Notes under the pieces: generated by a model
The model's database searches: none
Told to the model about the DNA's origin: nothing
The model's input: only the letters and a program-made list of their open reading frames with translations
Part shown: piece after piece, positions 1-5,912 of the stretch
Position numbering within the stretch: position 1 is the first letter of the stretch
Layout: every line of letters begins with the position of its first letter
Made by a program: the position numbers and the translations under genes
Source of the DNA: a virus
IMG/VR virus record: IMGVR_UViG_3300042446_002752
Span: 1-21,415 of that record
Strand: one strand, 5' to 3'
DNA: 21,415 bases

Positions 1-171
1 TTTCGTTGGCTACAAACCGCAGGGCATGTCTCAGACACTGAAATGCACTCTGTGTTCAATATGGGCGTGGGCATGTGTTTGATCTCCAACCAACCCAGCA
101 AAGTAGTTGAGCTGTTGTGGGCGCAAGATCAAGCCTGTTACCTTATTGGGCATGTAATCAATAAGCGATGA
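1..171 (+). CDS. purM: PurM (AIR synthetase), C-terminal fragment
   Basis: The window opens inside this gene; only the last 56 residues are present, in the frame that starts at base 1. The peptide FRWLQTAGHVSDTEMHSVFN followed by MGVGMCL matches the C-terminal part of phosphoribosylformylglycinamidine cyclo-ligase, where bacterial PurM has a W-L-Q-x-x-G-x-V-x-x-x-E-M-x-x-x-F-N-x-G-V-G-M signature. PurM closes the imidazole ring in de novo purine synthesis (FGAM to AIR, using ATP). purM is a recurrent auxiliary metabolic gene of T4-like cyanophages, so the identification fits the context. The stop TGA overlaps the next start as ATGA, which implies co-translation with the 65-aa ORF and then pyrB. 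The active site lies upstream of the window and cannot be checked. Confidence 0.9.
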   Translation, partial: FRWLQTAGHVSDTEMHSVFNMGVGMCLISNQPSKVVELLWAQDQACYLIGHVINKR

Positions 172-365
172 AGTATCGTGTGGAGATTTGGGAGGCAGTG
201 CGTGGTTTAGAGCCCACTCTTATTCACGTATTGCTGTTCAACACCTTAGATGACGCCCTTACAAGAGCTAGATCCACTACCTTAGCCAACACCTTGCCTT
301 TGGCTCCTGATTGGTACTCATTCAGTAAGGGACCATATGTTCAAACCGAAAGCATTACAATATGA
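168..365 (+). CDS. Small hypothetical protein between purM and pyrB
   Basis: A 65-aa ORF that begins at the ATG overlapping the purM stop (ATGA) and ends at a TGA overlapping the pyrB start (again ATGA). Both junctions are the translational-coupling type, which is the main evidence that it is translated. The N-terminus (KYRVEIWEAV) looks like a beta strand, followed by a short helix (TLDDALTRAR) and a proline-rich tail. There is no signal peptide, membrane segment or cysteine. I do not recognise a family. It may be a small partner of one of the two nucleotide-synthesis enzymes, but that rests only on position. Confidence 0.65.
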   Translation: MKYRVEIWEAVRGLEPTLIHVLLFNTLDDALTRARSTTLANTLPLAPDWYSFSKGPYVQTESITI

Positions 366-1261
366 CCCTTCCTCACTTGCTGAGCATTGATCAGTTTGAC
401 CTCACAAGTATACACACATTATTCACAACTGTGAAAGGCATTGAACTGGGCCTCACCCAACCAGTAGCTCAAGGGAAGGTATGTACTAACCTCTTCTACG
501 AGCCCAGCACACGCACCAGCAGTAGTTTTTATTCAGCCATGGTGCGGCTAGGTGGCGCTGTCATCCCCATCAATGATGTCAGCTTCAGCTCTGTCAGCAA
601 GGGTGAGAACCTAGAAGACACTATTCGCACTTTGGCCAGCTATTCAGACTGCATTGTGTTGCGCCATCCCGAAAAAGGGGCAGCTCAATGGGCTGCGGCT
701 GTAAGTCCTGTTCCTATCATCAATGCAGGCGATGGAGTTGGTGAGCATCCCACACAAGCTCTCCTAGACCTCTATACCATCCAGCGGCATGTGGGCTTGA
801 CTCGTCCCATTGACGTGTGCCTAATGGGTGACTTGCGTCATGGTCGAACTGTGCACAGCCTCACCAGGTTACTGCGTCTATATGATGTGAGACTGCACAT
901 GGTGAGTCCACCAGGTCTGGAGATGCCGCAAGAACTCACAGAGGAAACAGACAAGCTTTACACCAGCATTGACGAATGTGTGGACAAGGTGGATGTGATC
1001 TATGTTACCCGTGTGCAGAAGGAGCGGATTGCGCCGAATCTACAAAGCACGATGGGCAAGTATCAGCTCACTCCTCAGCACATGAGCCAGGCCAAGAGCA
1101 GCAGCATCATCATGCACCCTTTGCCGCGTGTTGACGAGCTGCCCAGCAGCTTGGACAGTGATCCCCGGGCCGTGTACTTCAAGCAGATGCGCTATGGTCT
1201 CTATGTGCGTCAAGCTATCTTTCTCCACATGTTCAGTGACAGCGTGCCTTGGAAGTTTTAG
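362..1261 (+). CDS. pyrB: Aspartate carbamoyltransferase catalytic chain (phage-borne)
   Basis: A 299-aa protein, close to the usual length of the bacterial catalytic chain (about 310). It joins carbamoyl phosphate and aspartate, the first committed step of pyrimidine synthesis. The carbamoyl-phosphate loop S-T-R-T is at residues 49-52, the lysine matching E. coli K84 is K80 in SVSKGE, H129 sits in GEHPTQALLDL, R162 in GRTVHSL, the aspartate-binding R217 and Q219 in TRVQKER, and the HPLPRVDE loop at 252-259. All expected catalytic residues are therefore present and the enzyme should be active as a trimer. No regulatory chain (pyrI) lies nearby, so allosteric control of the E. coli type is not expected. 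The start ATG overlaps the preceding stop. purM is common in T4-like phages, but a complete phage pyrB is much less usual. Confidence 0.96.
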   Translation: MTLPHLLSIDQFDLTSIHTLFTTVKGIELGLTQPVAQGKVCTNLFYEPSTRTSSSFYSAMVRLGGAVIPINDVSFSSVSKGENLEDTIRTLASYSDCIVLRHPEKGAAQWAAAVSPVPIINAGDGVGEHPTQALLDLYTIQRHVGLTRPIDVCLMGDLRHGRTVHSLTRLLRLYDVRLHMVSPPGLEMPQELTEETDKLYTSIDECVDKVDVIYVTRVQKERIAPNLQSTMGKYQLTPQHMSQAKSSSIIMHPLPRVDELPSSLDSDPRAVYFKQMRYGLYVRQAIFLHMFSDSVPWKF

Positions 1262-1262
1262 G

Positions 1263-1290
1263 TTGACATCTAAACACTTCTCTGTATAGT
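1263..1290 (+). promoter_or_regulatory. Sigma70-like promoter (early type)
   Basis: A perfect -35 box TTGACA (1263-1268) and a -10 box TATAGT (1285-1290) are separated by 16 nt. It lies just after the pyrB stop and would start RNA near 1297, about 20 nt before the ATG at 1317. It separates the nucleotide-synthesis operon from the next unit. The same -35 and 16-nt spacing recur at 1842-1869 and 3733-3760. Confidence 0.75.
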
Positions 1291-1316
1291 GCGCTTGAAT
1301 CCGCAAAGAGGCAACT

Positions 1317-1664
1317 ATGTTTGGCTTCATGAAAAGTTGGTTTACTCAGCCGTCTCTGTCCGTCAGATCCGCCCAGGATCTCAGCTACTTAGAGCTAATT
1401 GAAGAACTGCGAACCAGGGATGATATTGAAATCTTTGCCCGCTTGCGGTTTCGAGATCAGTGGGTGAAGAATTTTCACGAGAAAAATCCTGGTGCAAAAG
1501 TTCCAAGTGGTTTCCTCATGAGGTTTGGTGCACTGGACAGAGTGGCCTCAGAACGCATGCTGAAACTGATGAACGAACTCAGAGTCATGCGTGAGCTACC
1601 AGAAATCAGCCATGAAAAGCTGGAGAAGCACCTTGCGGGCTCCTATCCAAAGAGCATGCGATGA
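1317..1664 (+). CDS. Hypothetical 115-aa protein
   Basis: First gene behind the promoter at 1263-1290; the ribosome binding site AAAGAGG is at 1305-1311, 5 nt before the ATG. The protein is charged and mostly helical: a short hydrophobic start (MFGFMKSWF), then an acidic-basic helix (LSYLELIEELRTRDDIEIFARL) and two further predicted helices with many Glu, Lys and Arg. No catalytic motif or cysteine pair is visible and I do not recognise the family. Its stop overlaps the start of the 58-aa membrane protein (ATGA), so the two are probably made together. Confidence 0.75.
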   Translation: MFGFMKSWFTQPSLSVRSAQDLSYLELIEELRTRDDIEIFARLRFRDQWVKNFHEKNPGAKVPSGFLMRFGALDRVASERMLKLMNELRVMRELPEISHEKLEKHLAGSYPKSMR

Positions 1665-1837
1665 ACCAATTGATCGAGTTGAGTTTTTTCCTGCCCGAAA
1701 TGGTTCTTTTTGGGGCAGGGCTATACACTTGGTATCATCTTTTCACCTCCATTGGAAAGTGGAGCTGGAAGCGAGTGGCTCTATACCTCTACGGTGCAGC
1801 TTGTGTCTACAGCCTTTGGATCATGGGTTACCAATAG
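1661..1837 (+). CDS. Small two-helix membrane protein (58 aa)
   Basis: The ATG at 1661 overlaps the preceding stop (ATGA) and the ORF runs to TAG at 1835-1837, shorter than common gene-calling cut-offs. The peptide starts MNQLIELSFFLPEMVLFGAG and ends LYGAACVYSLWIMGYQ. Two hydrophobic stretches (about residues 5-29 and 39-56) are separated by a basic hinge, GKWSWKR, giving a hairpin of two membrane helices with the hinge probably cytoplasmic. The topology fits a small holin-like or host-membrane-modifying protein, but nothing in the sequence proves either. The coupled start, the absence of other coding in the gap and the coherent hydrophobic pattern support a real gene. The next promoter begins 5 nt after its stop. 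Confidence 0.65.
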   Translation: MNQLIELSFFLPEMVLFGAGLYTWYHLFTSIGKWSWKRVALYLYGAACVYSLWIMGYQ

Positions 1838-1841
1838 CTGG

Positions 1842-1869
1842 TTGACATGCCATCAAAAGCTGCTATATT
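1842..1869 (+). promoter_or_regulatory. Strong sigma70-like promoter with extended -10
   Basis: TTGACA (1842-1847), a 16-nt spacer and TATATT (1864-1869), with TGC just before the -10 box making an extended -10. RNA would start near 1876, about 20 nt before the ATG at 1896; the ribosome binding site GGAG is at 1885-1888. Confidence 0.8.
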
Positions 1870-1895
1870 GGCGGGGTAGAGCACGGAGACAGTAG

Positions 1896-2618
1896 ATGAG
1901 CAACTGGAAGGTAGAACCTGCTGCACCGCACACGGTGGAAGGCATGATCTGCTCTCTTGCAGGCGTGTGCGACGGTGCAAGGCAGCATGACCAACAAGGG
2001 TTTTCTGGTGCAGACACTGAGTTTGGCCACAGCTTGGCCAATCGTGCTCAGCAAGGTAGGCCCTTCACGCTGAAGCAAGCGCAGGCTGCATTGAAGCTCG
2101 TGAACAAATACCGCCGACAAATTGGTGGGACGGACTTTGTGAAAGCGTTCCTGGAACAGCCAGTGTTCAAGCTTGCACCGCTGGATCCCAACGCAGCAGT
2201 TGGCAACCTCGAAGGCAGGCATCACAATCCGCGGCGTATCATCAGCGAACAGAAGACTGCGGTGTTCCACTTCCCTTACAATCCGGACTTGGTGGCTGCG
2301 CTGAAGATGGTCCGAGGCGAGCACAAGGGCGAAAAGTATCGGGCACAGTGGGAGCCCTCCCGCAAGGTTTGGTTGTGCCCTGTGAACGAAAGCAGCATCT
2401 GGAGCATCATGGATGTTGCAGATAAGTTTGAGTTTGAGGTGGAAGATCGTTTCACCACTTACTTGGAGCGTGTGCGAGAAAAGACGGAAGAAAGTCGAGT
2501 TCATCTCATGCTGACAGGCGGCCAGCATGTGACATTGGCAGGCGACACACTGATTGTGTCGGTTGACGACGCTGCCATTCTCAAGGAGATCGAAGATGAG
2601 CTCAACACTGACGCCTGA
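1896..2618 (+). CDS. HARP-like accessory protein of SNF2 helicase
   Basis: A 240-aa protein read from the ATG that follows GGAG by 7 nt. Residues about 15-75 (CDGARQHDQQGFSGADTEFG, then a helix with LVNKYRRQIGG) resemble the N-terminal accessory segment seen in phage and bacterial SNF2-family proteins. Residues about 121-186 (AVFHFPYNPDLVAALK, then QWEPSRKVWLCPV, then a third strand FEFEVEDRF) have the strand-helix-strand pattern and conserved tryptophans of the HARP domain, which binds DNA forks in SMARCAL1-type annealing helicases. No ATPase motif is present. The SNF2 ATPase lies about 1.2 kb downstream as a separate gene, so this looks like the DNA-binding half of a split annealing helicase. 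The HARP assignment is by pattern only. The C-terminal 55 residues are acidic and unassigned. Confidence 0.7.
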   Translation: MSNWKVEPAAPHTVEGMICSLAGVCDGARQHDQQGFSGADTEFGHSLANRAQQGRPFTLKQAQAALKLVNKYRRQIGGTDFVKAFLEQPVFKLAPLDPNAAVGNLEGRHHNPRRIISEQKTAVFHFPYNPDLVAALKMVRGEHKGEKYRAQWEPSRKVWLCPVNESSIWSIMDVADKFEFEVEDRFTTYLERVREKTEESRVHLMLTGGQHVTLAGDTLIVSVDDAAILKEIEDELNTDA

Positions 2619-2877
2619 TTGGATTGACAGAGACCTACTGGCAGAGGCATTTCGAGAGATGCCTACCCCACATGGTGCCACCTTCGACGATGGCCGCCGC
2701 TGGTGTGGACGGTGTGAGAAGCCTGTGCTCACATGTGAGGCAGTGGTTGGGGATGGTTGGGCTGACAAGATCTGTCAGCGTTGCACCAGCATCTGGCCCG
2801 AGTTCAGCGACCTCTACCAGCTGCAACTGCTGATGGCGGATGAGGATGAAGATTATTTTCCGGATACTATGCATTGA
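2596..2877 (+). CDS. Small zinc-ribbon-like protein
   Basis: A 93-aa protein beginning MSSTLTPDWIDRDLL. I chose the ATG at 2596 because AAGGAG (2583-2588) lies 7 nt upstream; an ATG 42 nt further up has no such site and would lengthen the overlap. The gene overlaps the preceding one by 23 nt. A CxxC pair (WCGRC) and a second CxxC (ICQRC), about 20 residues apart, make a probable zinc ribbon; an extra cysteine (LTCEAV) lies between them. The tail is acidic (MADEDEDYFPD). Such small zinc ribbons in phages often act as nucleic-acid or RNA-polymerase-binding proteins, but no specific family is recognised. Confidence 0.75.
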   Translation: MSSTLTPDWIDRDLLAEAFREMPTPHGATFDDGRRWCGRCEKPVLTCEAVVGDGWADKICQRCTSIWPEFSDLYQLQLLMADEDEDYFPDTMH

Positions 2878-3155
2878 CGCTGACAGCTCTAGACCAAATT
2901 CAATTCCCTCTCAATCTGCTCAAAACCCGTGACGCTGATCAGTGGCCCTATATGATTGAGGTTTTAGACGTGCCCAATATTACTTTGAAAAGAAACCAAA
3001 CACTGGGGCTACAGCTTTTTGGCACTCCTGATGCAGAGAGTTGCAGCAGCCGATGGTCATGGCATGCCATCAGCATCCATAATTTCTCATGTGTGAGGTT
3101 TTGGTTCCGGTCCAAGGATGACTTGACACAATTTGCGTTGATGATGGAAAGGTAG
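2874..3155 (+). CDS. Small phage protein, paralogue family member 1
   Basis: A 93-aa ORF with a TTG start overlapping the previous stop (TTGA at 2874-2877); no ATG is available near the N-terminus and no clear ribosome binding site is seen, so coupling is assumed. The second half contains SSRWSWHAISIH followed by VRFWFRSKDDLTQFAL, the same pattern found in the proteins at 5379-5627 and 5631-5873 (aromatic strand, then F-R-S/E-x-E/D-D-A-x-x-F-x-L). The three are probably divergent paralogues. The motif suggests a small alpha/beta fold. Function unknown. The unusual start makes the exact N-terminus uncertain. Confidence 0.7.
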   Translation: MTLTALDQIQFPLNLLKTRDADQWPYMIEVLDVPNITLKRNQTLGLQLFGTPDAESCSSRWSWHAISIHNFSCVRFWFRSKDDLTQFALMMER

Positions 3156-3158
3156 AAT

Positions 3159-3530
3159 ATGGGTATCGAAGATCTCAAGGGCATCACTCTGCTCAACATT
3201 GAGCTTGAACGCGAGCCAGACCAGCTCATGTTTTACAGCGAGTGCGGGCGTAGGTGGCGAATGTGGCACTGTCAAGACTGCTGTGAGAATGTTGTCCTCC
3301 AAGACATCATTGGCGAGCTAAGTGACCTCGTTGGTGCGCCTATTCTTGTGGCTGAGGAGCGTGTGAATGGAAGCGAGACTGAATGGGGGCACGAGACCTG
3401 GACATTTTCCGAACTAGCTACCATCAAGGGCAGCGTGACACTGAGATGGCTGGGTGAGAGCAACGGCTACTACAGCGAAGCAGTGGATTTTGAACAGTTG
3501 ATGAGTGTAGAGGAGAGTCTCCGAGCATGA
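3159..3530 (+). CDS. DUF7448-like protein
   Basis: A 123-aa protein preceded by GAAAGG. The core reads as small beta strands: MFYSECGRRWRMWHCQDCCE, then V-x-L-x-D-I-x-G-E-L-x-D-L-x-G-A-P-I, then ATIKGSVTLRWLGESNGYYS and EAVDFEQL. This string of conserved elements (H-x-Q-D-C-C-E, G-x-P-I-x-x-A-E-E, K-G-S-V-T-x-R-W-x-G-E-S-N-G-Y-Y-S) is typical of a widespread phage family I know as DUF7448, whose role is not established. The stop overlaps the next start (ATGA). Confidence 0.8.
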   Translation: MGIEDLKGITLLNIELEREPDQLMFYSECGRRWRMWHCQDCCENVVLQDIIGELSDLVGAPILVAEERVNGSETEWGHETWTFSELATIKGSVTLRWLGESNGYYSEAVDFEQLMSVEESLRA

Positions 3531-3724
3531 GCAGCTACCTAGTGATCCGTCAAGACGACAACGGTGTGTGCACAATTTTGGCCGACAAGCTCAGTGAGCA
3601 CGAAAGCCGGCGCTTGGTTGAGATGATGACCAAGCGTGGACACAAGGCCACTTACTTTGCCCAACTATATCTCAACCCTCATCAGCGCCAGCAGATTCTC
3701 ATCACTCATCATGTGAATCTCTAG
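3527..3724 (+). CDS. Small hypothetical protein (65 aa)
   Basis: Starts at the ATG overlapping the preceding stop and ends 8 nt before the -35 box of the helicase promoter, so it closes this transcription unit. The protein reads strand (SSYLVIRQDD), strand (VCTILADKL), helix (EHESRRLVEMMTKRG), strand (ATYFAQLYL), a compact alpha/beta layout. There are no cysteines or membrane segments. I do not recognise a named family. It is probably real because of the coupled start and tight spacing. Confidence 0.65.
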   Translation: MSSYLVIRQDDNGVCTILADKLSEHESRRLVEMMTKRGHKATYFAQLYLNPHQRQQILITHHVNL

Positions 3725-3732
3725 ATTTAGGA

Positions 3733-3760
3733 TTGACCATCCCTTCAAACCTGCTACAAT
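3733..3760 (+). promoter_or_regulatory. Sigma70-like promoter with extended -10 for the helicase
   Basis: TTGACC (3733-3738), a 16-nt spacer and TACAAT (3755-3760), with TGC before the -10 box. RNA would start near 3767; the strong ribosome binding site AAGGAG is at 3772-3777, 7 nt before the ATG at 3785. Same spacing as the promoters at 1263 and 1842. Confidence 0.75.
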
Positions 3761-3784
3761 GCAGGGGTAGGAAGGAGAGCTTAC

Positions 3785-5392
3785 ATGTTGACTGTTCCAG
3801 CCTCGATTGAGAATGCTCGCAAGGTGCTGCGACTCAGCACCAAGCACAACCTCAAGGTTGATCCCCGAGTTGAAGCTTTCTTGAACAGCATCCCTCGGGT
3901 CACCCAGCTGGAAGGTTTCAACTTCAAGCTGAAGCCTTACCAGGCAGAGGCTGTTGCGTGGTTGGAGAGCCAGCTGGGAGTTGGACTGTTGGCTGAAGAA
4001 CAGGGACTGGGAAAGACCGTTGAGGTTATGGCCTACGCCCACAAGAATCAGCTGTTTCCTATGATGGTAGTGCTGCCCAATACTCTTAAGTTGAATTGGC
4101 GGAATGAAATCATCGCGATGACTGGCACTCGGTACCAAATCAATGTGGTGGGCACTTCCTACAGCAAGCGTGCCACTGCTGAGCGAGCTGCTCGGCATCC
4201 CAATGTCATCTACAGCAAGCGGCCCACAGCCGGTTGCGACATCTACCTTGTGAACTACGACATCCTCAGTAGCAACCTCGACGACATCGAGGCATTGAAT
4301 CTCAAGTTCATGGCGGTGGATGAGAGCCACAAGATCAAGAATCCCAGTGCCAAGCGCACACAGGCTTACATGCGGCTAGCTACTGGTGAGGTGGAGGAAA
4401 AGCTCAAGGGCGGTGTGCGCAAGACTCACAAGGTCAGCAAGCCTGTGCCGCGTGTGGTTCTGATTTCAGGCACTCCAATGGTAAACAGGCCGGCAGAGCT
4501 GTGGAGCACTGTCAGGAGCTTGGCCAGCTATGTGCCGCAGTTCAGCACTTGGAACAAGTTCGCATGGCGCTTCTGCAACCCGGTGAATAACGGGCATGGT
4601 TGGAACTTCGGTGGCAGCTCGAACATGGATGAACTGCACCAGCTGCTGACAAGCCACCTCATGCTGCGTCGCTTGAAGCGGGACGTGCTGAAGGAGCTGC
4701 CGCCCAAGGTGTATCAGGTTATCCCACTGGAGTTTGACCGTGCGGAGTATGACAGCGTAGAGCGAGCCTTCAAGGGAATTGATTGGAAAGCTGGCCTTGA
4801 GACTATGATCCGCTTGGGCAGCAATGCTCCCAAGAGCGATGAGCGCATTGTTGCGATGCAGAAGCTGCGTGAGGTGGCTGCGCTCAGCAAGCTCGCCAGC
4901 ACTGTAGAGTGGATTCGAGATTATACTGAAAACGGCGAGAAGCTGGTGGTGTTTGCCCACAACCGGGCGGTGATTGACCATATCCAAGGTGCGCTAGCTG
5001 CGGACCAGGAGTGGGGCGGAAAGGTTGGAGTTATCTACGGTGGGGTCAGCAACGAAGAGCGTGCACAGGCTGTTGAGGCTTTTCAGAATGATCCCAAGAC
5101 CCGAGTGATTTTGGTTAGCATCTCTGCTGGTGGTTTTGGCCTTACCCTTACGGCTGCAAATGCGGTGGCGTTTGTGCAGACGCCGTGGAGCCCTGGAGAA
5201 ATTCAGCAGTGTGCAGACCGTGTGCACCGCATTGGTCAAACTAGCGACCAGGTTACGATTTTCAACTTGGTGGCTGAAAATACTATCGAAGAGATGATGG
5301 CAGACATGCTGTTCAGCAAGGGGCAGGTGCTGGATGCGGGATTGGATGGTGGGGCTGTGGTGAACACAGTGGACTTGCGTGCAGCGGGTTAA
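3785..5392 (+). CDS. SNF2-family DNA helicase/translocase
   Basis: A complete 535-aa superfamily 2 ATPase of the SNF2 type. In order: the K-P-Y-Q adenine-binding motif near residues 50-53; Walker A LAEEQGLGKT with K77; motif II DESH at 179-182; motif III SGTP at 228-231; a SNF2 bridging segment with LMLRRLKRDVLKELPPK (292-308); then the second RecA-like lobe with VVFAHN, SAGGFGLTL (motif V, 447-455) and QCADRVHRIGQ (motif VI, 475-485) with arginine fingers R479 and R482. All motifs are intact. It most resembles the compact SMARCAL1-like bacterial and phage group. Such enzymes remodel forks or anneal strands; in a T4-like phage this could parallel UvsW. It lacks its own HARP domain, which appears separately at 1896-2618. 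It has its own promoter and a strong ribosome binding site. Confidence 0.93.
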   Translation: MLTVPASIENARKVLRLSTKHNLKVDPRVEAFLNSIPRVTQLEGFNFKLKPYQAEAVAWLESQLGVGLLAEEQGLGKTVEVMAYAHKNQLFPMMVVLPNTLKLNWRNEIIAMTGTRYQINVVGTSYSKRATAERAARHPNVIYSKRPTAGCDIYLVNYDILSSNLDDIEALNLKFMAVDESHKIKNPSAKRTQAYMRLATGEVEEKLKGGVRKTHKVSKPVPRVVLISGTPMVNRPAELWSTVRSLASYVPQFSTWNKFAWRFCNPVNNGHGWNFGGSSNMDELHQLLTSHLMLRRLKRDVLKELPPKVYQVIPLEFDRAEYDSVERAFKGIDWKAGLETMIRLGSNAPKSDERIVAMQKLREVAALSKLASTVEWIRDYTENGEKLVVFAHNRAVIDHIQGALAADQEWGGKVGVIYGGVSNEERAQAVEAFQNDPKTRVILVSISAGGFGLTLTAANAVAFVQTPWSPGEIQQCADRVHRIGQTSDQVTIFNLVAENTIEEMMADMLFSKGQVLDAGLDGGAVVNTVDLRAAG

Positions 5393-5627
5393 CCGGGATC
5401 TGGAAGCGGACTACAGCCAGTGGCACGAGGTGCCTATTGAGGCAGACAACCCAGTGCCTTTGCCCCATCTTTTGGACGTGTTGGGCGAGCTGCGATGGAG
5501 TTGGCTGAAGAAGACACCTGGAGGCAGCTACTGGCTCCAGTGGCACAGTGGGGTCAACCCCAAACGATATCAACTGGTGTTTGAGCGTGAAGAAGATGCT
5601 CTGCTGTTCAGGTTGACGTGGACCTAG
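5379..5627 (+). CDS. Small phage protein, paralogue family member 2
   Basis: An 82-aa ORF with a GTG start overlapping the 3' end of the helicase gene by 14 nt; no upstream ATG exists in frame. The C-terminal half (SYWLQWHSG, then YQLVFEREEDALLFRLTW) follows the pattern of the proteins at 2874-3155 and 5631-5873. The three share a short aromatic strand, a second strand ending in F-x-R/E-x-x-D-A and a closing F-x-L-x-W/M segment. Tryptophan content is high. Function unknown; the placement immediately after the helicase suggests co-expression with it. The start codon is the least certain part. Confidence 0.68.
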   Translation: MQRVNRDLEADYSQWHEVPIEADNPVPLPHLLDVLGELRWSWLKKTPGGSYWLQWHSGVNPKRYQLVFEREEDALLFRLTWT

Positions 5628-5630
5628 CGC

Positions 5631-5873
5631 ATGTATGAGACCACAGTCTTGCCTCAATGGCCACATATGGTAGTGCTGGAAGGCATGTCTCTTGCTGAGC
5701 ACGAAAACATGCTGCTGTGGTTGATAGATACCTTGGGCCAACCGGACTTTTTCAAAGCAAGTAGCCGATGGAGCTATCGTTCTCTGTCATCTCACCAACA
5801 TTATGAAAAAATTTGGGTGAGCTTTCGGAGCCAAGAGGATGCCAGCTTGTTTGCCCTCTTGTGGGGAAGGTAG
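5631..5873 (+). CDS. Small phage protein, paralogue family member 3
   Basis: An 80-aa ORF with an ATG 3 nt after the previous stop. Its C-terminal half (SSRWSYRSLSSH, then IWVSFRSQEDASLFALLWGR) is clearly similar to the 93-aa protein at 2874-3155 (SSRWSWHAISIH, then FRSKDDLTQFAL). The N-terminal half has a helix (SLAEHENMLLWLIDTLG) that is matched only weakly by the other two. This tandem pair and the distant third copy suggest local duplication. Function unknown. Confidence 0.75.
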   Translation: MYETTVLPQWPHMVVLEGMSLAEHENMLLWLIDTLGQPDFFKASSRWSYRSLSSHQHYEKIWVSFRSQEDASLFALLWGR

Positions 5874-5877
5874 CATA

Positions 5878-5906
5878 TTGACAACCTTTGGGGTTTCTGA
5901 TACGCT
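5878..5906 (+). promoter_or_regulatory. Possible promoter giving a leaderless transcript
   Basis: TTGACA (5878-5883), a 17-nt spacer and a weaker -10 box TACGCT (5901-5906) with TGA before it. The expected RNA start falls at or next to the ATG at 5913, and no ribosome binding site precedes that ATG, so the message would be leaderless. The -10 match is only moderate. Confidence 0.5.
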
Positions 5907-5912
5907 TTAAGT

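Noticed and set aside
1591-1845. A plus-strand frame overlapping the 115-aa gene and the 58-aa gene
   Set aside because: Its N-terminal part is a shadow of the upstream gene; the ATGA-coupled 58-aa frame explains the same stretch better with clean membrane helices.
2554-2595. Upstream ATG for the zinc-ribbon-like gene
   Set aside because: It lacks a ribosome binding site, whereas AAGGAG stands 7 nt before the ATG at 2596.
1863-2768. A 301-codon open frame on the minus strand
   Set aside because: It lies fully antisense to the HARP-like gene, has no ribosome binding site, and reads as low-complexity Ser/Leu/His/Cys sequence without motifs.
3665-4330. A 221-codon minus-strand frame over the start of the helicase
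   Set aside because: Antisense to intact SNF2 motifs and the helicase promoter; its composition is that of a shadow frame.
4466-4987. A 173-codon minus-strand frame inside the helicase
   Set aside because: Antisense to conserved helicase coding sequence, with no start signals.
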